From Thermoguttaceae bacterium (GTDB taxonomy: Bacteria; Planctomycetota; Planctomycetia; Pirellulales; Thermoguttaceae), in contig JAFRAC010000024.1 in assembly GCA_017405595.1 (NCBI GenBank), positions 1 through 64,000 on the forward strand: DNA of 64,000 nt, written 5' to 3'. The translations under genes were made by a program, and so were the position numbers. The notes beneath the pieces are model-generated. The model made no database searches. It was not told the DNA's origin and saw only the letters and a list, made by a program, of their open reading frames with translations. Below are positions 61,568 to 64,000 of this stretch, piece by piece; the stretch's first letter is position 1; each line of letters begins with the position of its first letter.

Positions 61568-63730
61568 CTACTCCGCCTCCCTCAGCCATTTCGCGCGGAC
61601 CTTCCCGCCGCGGGCGGCGGGGCCTTCCAGGCGGCTGTATATCTTTTCGGCGCGGGCCGTCTCGCCCCGCTTTTCGTAGATCTCGGCGAGGATCGTCAGC
61701 GCGCCCGACTTCCACATTCCGTCGAGCTTGCCGAGCAGGTCGGCATCCTCGAAATGGGCCGCCGCCGCCTCGTCGTTCTGAAGCGCGTAGGAGACCAGCC
61801 CCAGATAGAAGCGGGCGGTCACTTTCAGGAAGAATTTCATTCCGAGATCCTGCCGCCCCTGCGCGACGAACTGGGCGGCGGCGGCGCGCATCTCCTCATC
61901 GGTCAGCGGCCGGTCCGATTCCCCCTGCGCCTGCTGAATCTGCGCGATATACTCGTCGAGCCGCGCCCCCATTTCGAGGGAAGCCTGTTTCAGAAGCCGG
62001 TCGGGAACACGCCCCTGCTGCAGACGGTTCGCCGCGCCGTTTTCGGTATCGAAATCTCCCTTGAAATAGAGGATCTTTCCCTCCCAGAGGGGGCAGGCCA
62101 TCCGTGTCGGGTTCGCCGCCGTTTCGCCGGCGCCGCTCCCCGTCCCTTCGGTCGGCGCGTATTTCCTGCTGCCGTCGTCGTCGGCGCGCATCGACAGGCT
62201 GTTCGACGCCGCAACCTCGTACAGGTAGGGGATCAGGAGAACCTGTGAAGCGATCGGCATGAAGGTCTGTTCGACAATCGGGGTCTGCAGTTCCCAGGCG
62301 TGCTGCACATCGGCGATATGCGGCAGCGCGCTAAGTTCGCTTCTGACCGACTCGTACGAAAGCGCCAGAATCGGCGGAATGAACGAGGCGTTATCCTGCG
62401 CGGCGCCGCTGCGTTCGATCACCGACTCGCGCATCATGATCCACATCCGGTGCGACATATTGAACGGATCGGTCGGCACCTCGGCGCGCACCTGTGCCAG
62501 ATCGGCCGACGTGAGCGGAAACGGCTCATCCTCAACATCGAGCCGGCGCAGCAGCGCATCGTCGCCCGCCGCCTCGTCGAGCGTCGCGGGAAGCGGCACA
62601 CCCCCTTCGGTTTTCGACACGCCGGGAACCGGCACGCCGTATTCCGGAAGGAAAAGCAGCACCGAAGGCGCATCGCCGCCGGGAACCGCGGCGCCGACCA
62701 AAAGGGGAAACCCTTCGCCGCGCGCGGGATCAGCCGGCTTGATCAGGAACGAGGAGATCCCGATCTGGCGCAGAAGCCCCATAAAGACGGCGGCCCGTTC
62801 GGCGGCGTTCCCCTGGCTGGTCAGGAGCGTCTGCCACGGCAGGCGCGCAATCGAATCGGCGGTCAGCGGGCCGTCGGCCGCCGCGCGCAGGGGAACCGCA
62901 TCGCAGGTCCAGCGGAACAGGTTCACCGCCTGCTCGGCGGGGGAACATCCTTCCCCTTTCGCCCACGAGACGACGTTCCGCTGCCACACCGAACTCTTGA
63001 AATGGGCGGTATCGGCGGGCAGAAACGCGCGTGTATCGAGCCGGTAGAGCCGGGCAAGCTCGGCGGCGCCGCGGCCGACCGCGTGGAAATTCATCAGCGG
63101 AGTGAACGGAAACCGCGCGACCGCGGCCGAAACCATCTTCCCCCGGCCGCCGAACTGAAACCCTTCAGCCTCGGCCGTCTTCGACTTGAACTCCGCCGCC
63201 ATCGCCTCGAACTGCGCGAGGAGCGGAGAATGATAGACGCGGTTCAGCTCCCGGACCCGCTGCAGAAAAAGATCGGCCTTTTCGGCGAGCGCGCCGGCCT
63301 CATCGTCGGAAAGCCCCGCGGCGCCGGCGGCATCCCCCTCGCGGGGCGCCGACACCTTCGCGCAGAGCGTATGTATCTCTTCGGCGGTTTCGGCAAGCAG
63401 CCGGAACTCTTCGCTCCGCGCGTCGAACTCGGCGCACGGCTGAAAGTCGCGGCTGGGCGCGCACGATTCGAGCCACGGATTGAGCCGGACCAGCGCGTTT
63501 TCGAAATAGGCGGGGTCGGGATGGTTCTCGAGTTCCTCGGACGCGATCACAAACTGTTCGAGCAGCGTTTTGTTCTGGAGCTGGGCCTCTTTCTTTTGCG
63601 CGCGCTGCCCCGCGCCGAAATCGGATTCCTCTTTCCGGCACGAAACGGCGGCAAGCGTCAGCAGACAGAAGAGCAGCACAAACAGGGAAAAACGCGGGCG
63701 CGCCCCGGCGCGGTTACAGACCGTCTTCAT
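61568..63730 (-). CDS. Transglutaminase-like/TPR lipoprotein
   Basis: The protein has 720 residues. The ATG at 63730 has GGAG 6 bases before it, so the longer frame from 63757 is rejected. The lipobox AAVSC gives Cys31. A coiled-coil region with many Glu/Ala residues is followed by a transglutaminase-like segment (AEQAVNLFRWTCDAVPLR, with the Cys in the usual place; GNAAERAAVFMGLLRQIGI). The C-terminal part has TPR-like helices (RFYLGLVSYALQNDEAAAAHF, ALTILAEIYEKRGETARAEK). It is probably on the periplasmic side of a membrane. The catalytic Cys/His/Asp set is not fully recognisable, so it may be a binding protein. Confidence 0.7.
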   Translation of the reverse strand: MKTVCNRAGARPRFSLFVLLFCLLTLAAVSCRKEESDFGAGQRAQKKEAQLQNKTLLEQFVIASEELENHPDPAYFENALVRLNPWLESCAPSRDFQPCAEFDARSEEFRLLAETAEEIHTLCAKVSAPREGDAAGAAGLSDDEAGALAEKADLFLQRVRELNRVYHSPLLAQFEAMAAEFKSKTAEAEGFQFGGRGKMVSAAVARFPFTPLMNFHAVGRGAAELARLYRLDTRAFLPADTAHFKSSVWQRNVVSWAKGEGCSPAEQAVNLFRWTCDAVPLRAAADGPLTADSIARLPWQTLLTSQGNAAERAAVFMGLLRQIGISSFLIKPADPARGEGFPLLVGAAVPGGDAPSVLLFLPEYGVPVPGVSKTEGGVPLPATLDEAAGDDALLRRLDVEDEPFPLTSADLAQVRAEVPTDPFNMSHRMWIMMRESVIERSGAAQDNASFIPPILALSYESVRSELSALPHIADVQHAWELQTPIVEQTFMPIASQVLLIPYLYEVAASNSLSMRADDDGSRKYAPTEGTGSGAGETAANPTRMACPLWEGKILYFKGDFDTENGAANRLQQGRVPDRLLKQASLEMGARLDEYIAQIQQAQGESDRPLTDEEMRAAAAQFVAQGRQDLGMKFFLKVTARFYLGLVSYALQNDEAAAAHFEDADLLGKLDGMWKSGALTILAEIYEKRGETARAEKIYSRLEGPAARGGKVRAKWLREAE

Positions 63731-63764
63731 TCGGAACTCCGAAACTCTTAAACACACATCCGAT

Positions 63765-63805
63765 AGAAAATTCCCACCCGGCTGTCAGGGACCGCCGGGT
63801 GGGAA
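63765..63805 (-). terminator. Intrinsic terminator of the right-edge gene
   Basis: A perfect 12-bp stem, TTCCCACCCGGC (63771-63782) with its complement (63794-63805), is followed on the minus strand by TTTTCT. Confidence 0.8.
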
Positions 63806-63833
63806 AAGCCTTACACGATTTTATATCAAAAAA

Positions 63834-64000
63834 CTAAAACAGTTTCAACAATCCGCCGATCATCTCCAGAACCGGACCGGTCAGGGAGAACGACTGATCC
63901 CAGCTCCACATCGAGCGGATCAGCTCCCAGATGCCGGCGCCGGCAAGAATGAGCAGGAGAATGCAGGGAACCAGCCCCAGACCGATCCCCAGCCCGTTAA
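63834..64000 (-). CDS. Membrane protein, C-terminal end only
   Basis: The frame enters from the right edge and ends with TAG at 63834, giving about 55 residues. It contains one hydrophobic helix (LGLVPCILLLILAGAG), then WELIRSMWSWDQS and a hydrophobic tail ending KLF. The terminator at 63765-63805 follows. The rest of the protein is outside the window, so no function can be given. Confidence 0.6.
   Translation of the reverse strand, partial: NGLGIGLGLVPCILLLILAGAGIWELIRSMWSWDQSFSLTGPVLEMIGGLLKLF

Noticed and set aside
1..64000. tRNA or rRNA genes
   Set aside because: I saw no cloverleaf with GTTCRA loop and no rRNA-like stretch on either strand; a covariance search would be needed to exclude them fully.

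Overview
The window is about 64 kb of a GC-rich bacterial chromosome that I assign to the Planctomycetota. The pointers are three DUF1559 prepilin-like proteins with the H-X9-DG C-terminal motif, secreted proteins starting with an LEPR-like N-terminal motif, a dockerin, DUF1573 and DUF1080 proteins, Tat-exported Gfo/Idh/MocA oxidoreductases, a hydrazine-synthase-alpha-like/FGE fusion, and a fatty acyl-AMP ligase-ACP-oxoamine synthase fusion. The outer-membrane genes (LptF/G, LptE, a BamD-like TPR protein) indicate a diderm envelope. No tRNA, rRNA, CRISPR array or complete transposase was seen.

Layout. 1-584 is the start of a secreted beta-helix protein on the minus strand; its promoter has an 11-G tract inside the -35/-10 spacer. 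952-9734 (plus) holds a membrane-anchored protein of 'family A', then an envelope block: LptF/G, a DUF1570-type metallopeptidase, RecO, a BamD-like TPR protein, LptE and an ankyrin protein. 20395-9747 (minus) looks like one nine-gene unit: DUF1559, four tandem 'family B' paralogues, DUF1573, a small membrane protein, DUF1559, DUF1559. 21226-26894 has a large lipoprotein gene facing a TPR lipoprotein gene; between them sits a 2.2-kb block with a family A gene and a Fic/Doc toxin-antitoxin pair, flanked by 60-bp direct repeats that each contain a terminator. 27284-40010 has TsaD, two Gfo/Idh twins, two SGNH hydrolases, the large fusion lipoprotein and a second beta-helix protein. 40052-48333 has MalQ, family A and DUF1573 genes interleaved with decayed malQ 3' fragments, and a prolyl oligopeptidase. 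48617-51309 (minus) encodes PilM/N- and PilO-like pilus or type II secretion proteins. 51601-58445 has acyl-lipid genes (NeuD-like transferase, ACP, KAS III, FAAL-ACP-oxoamine synthase). 58646-64000 has carbohydrate-active proteins and a transglutaminase-like/TPR lipoprotein.

How the parts fit. Most of the content concerns the cell envelope: its assembly (Lpt, BamD-like), pseudopilus-type export (DUF1559 with PilM/N/O), surface and periplasmic proteins, and uptake or breakdown of polysaccharide (SGNH esterases, dockerin, beta-helix hydrolase, DUF1080, MalQ). Two little-described families recur. Family A (five copies) ends in an F-T-L-x-x-x-G-L-P-E-P motif, then a membrane helix and a basic tail. 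Family B (four tandem copies) has conserved ends and a variable middle. Both sit beside DUF1573 proteins. Long near-identical repeats at the family B junctions, duplicated malQ ends, paired small palindromic elements and homopolymer tracts at promoters suggest this surface repertoire changes by recombination and slippage. Function assignments for families A and B are inference only.
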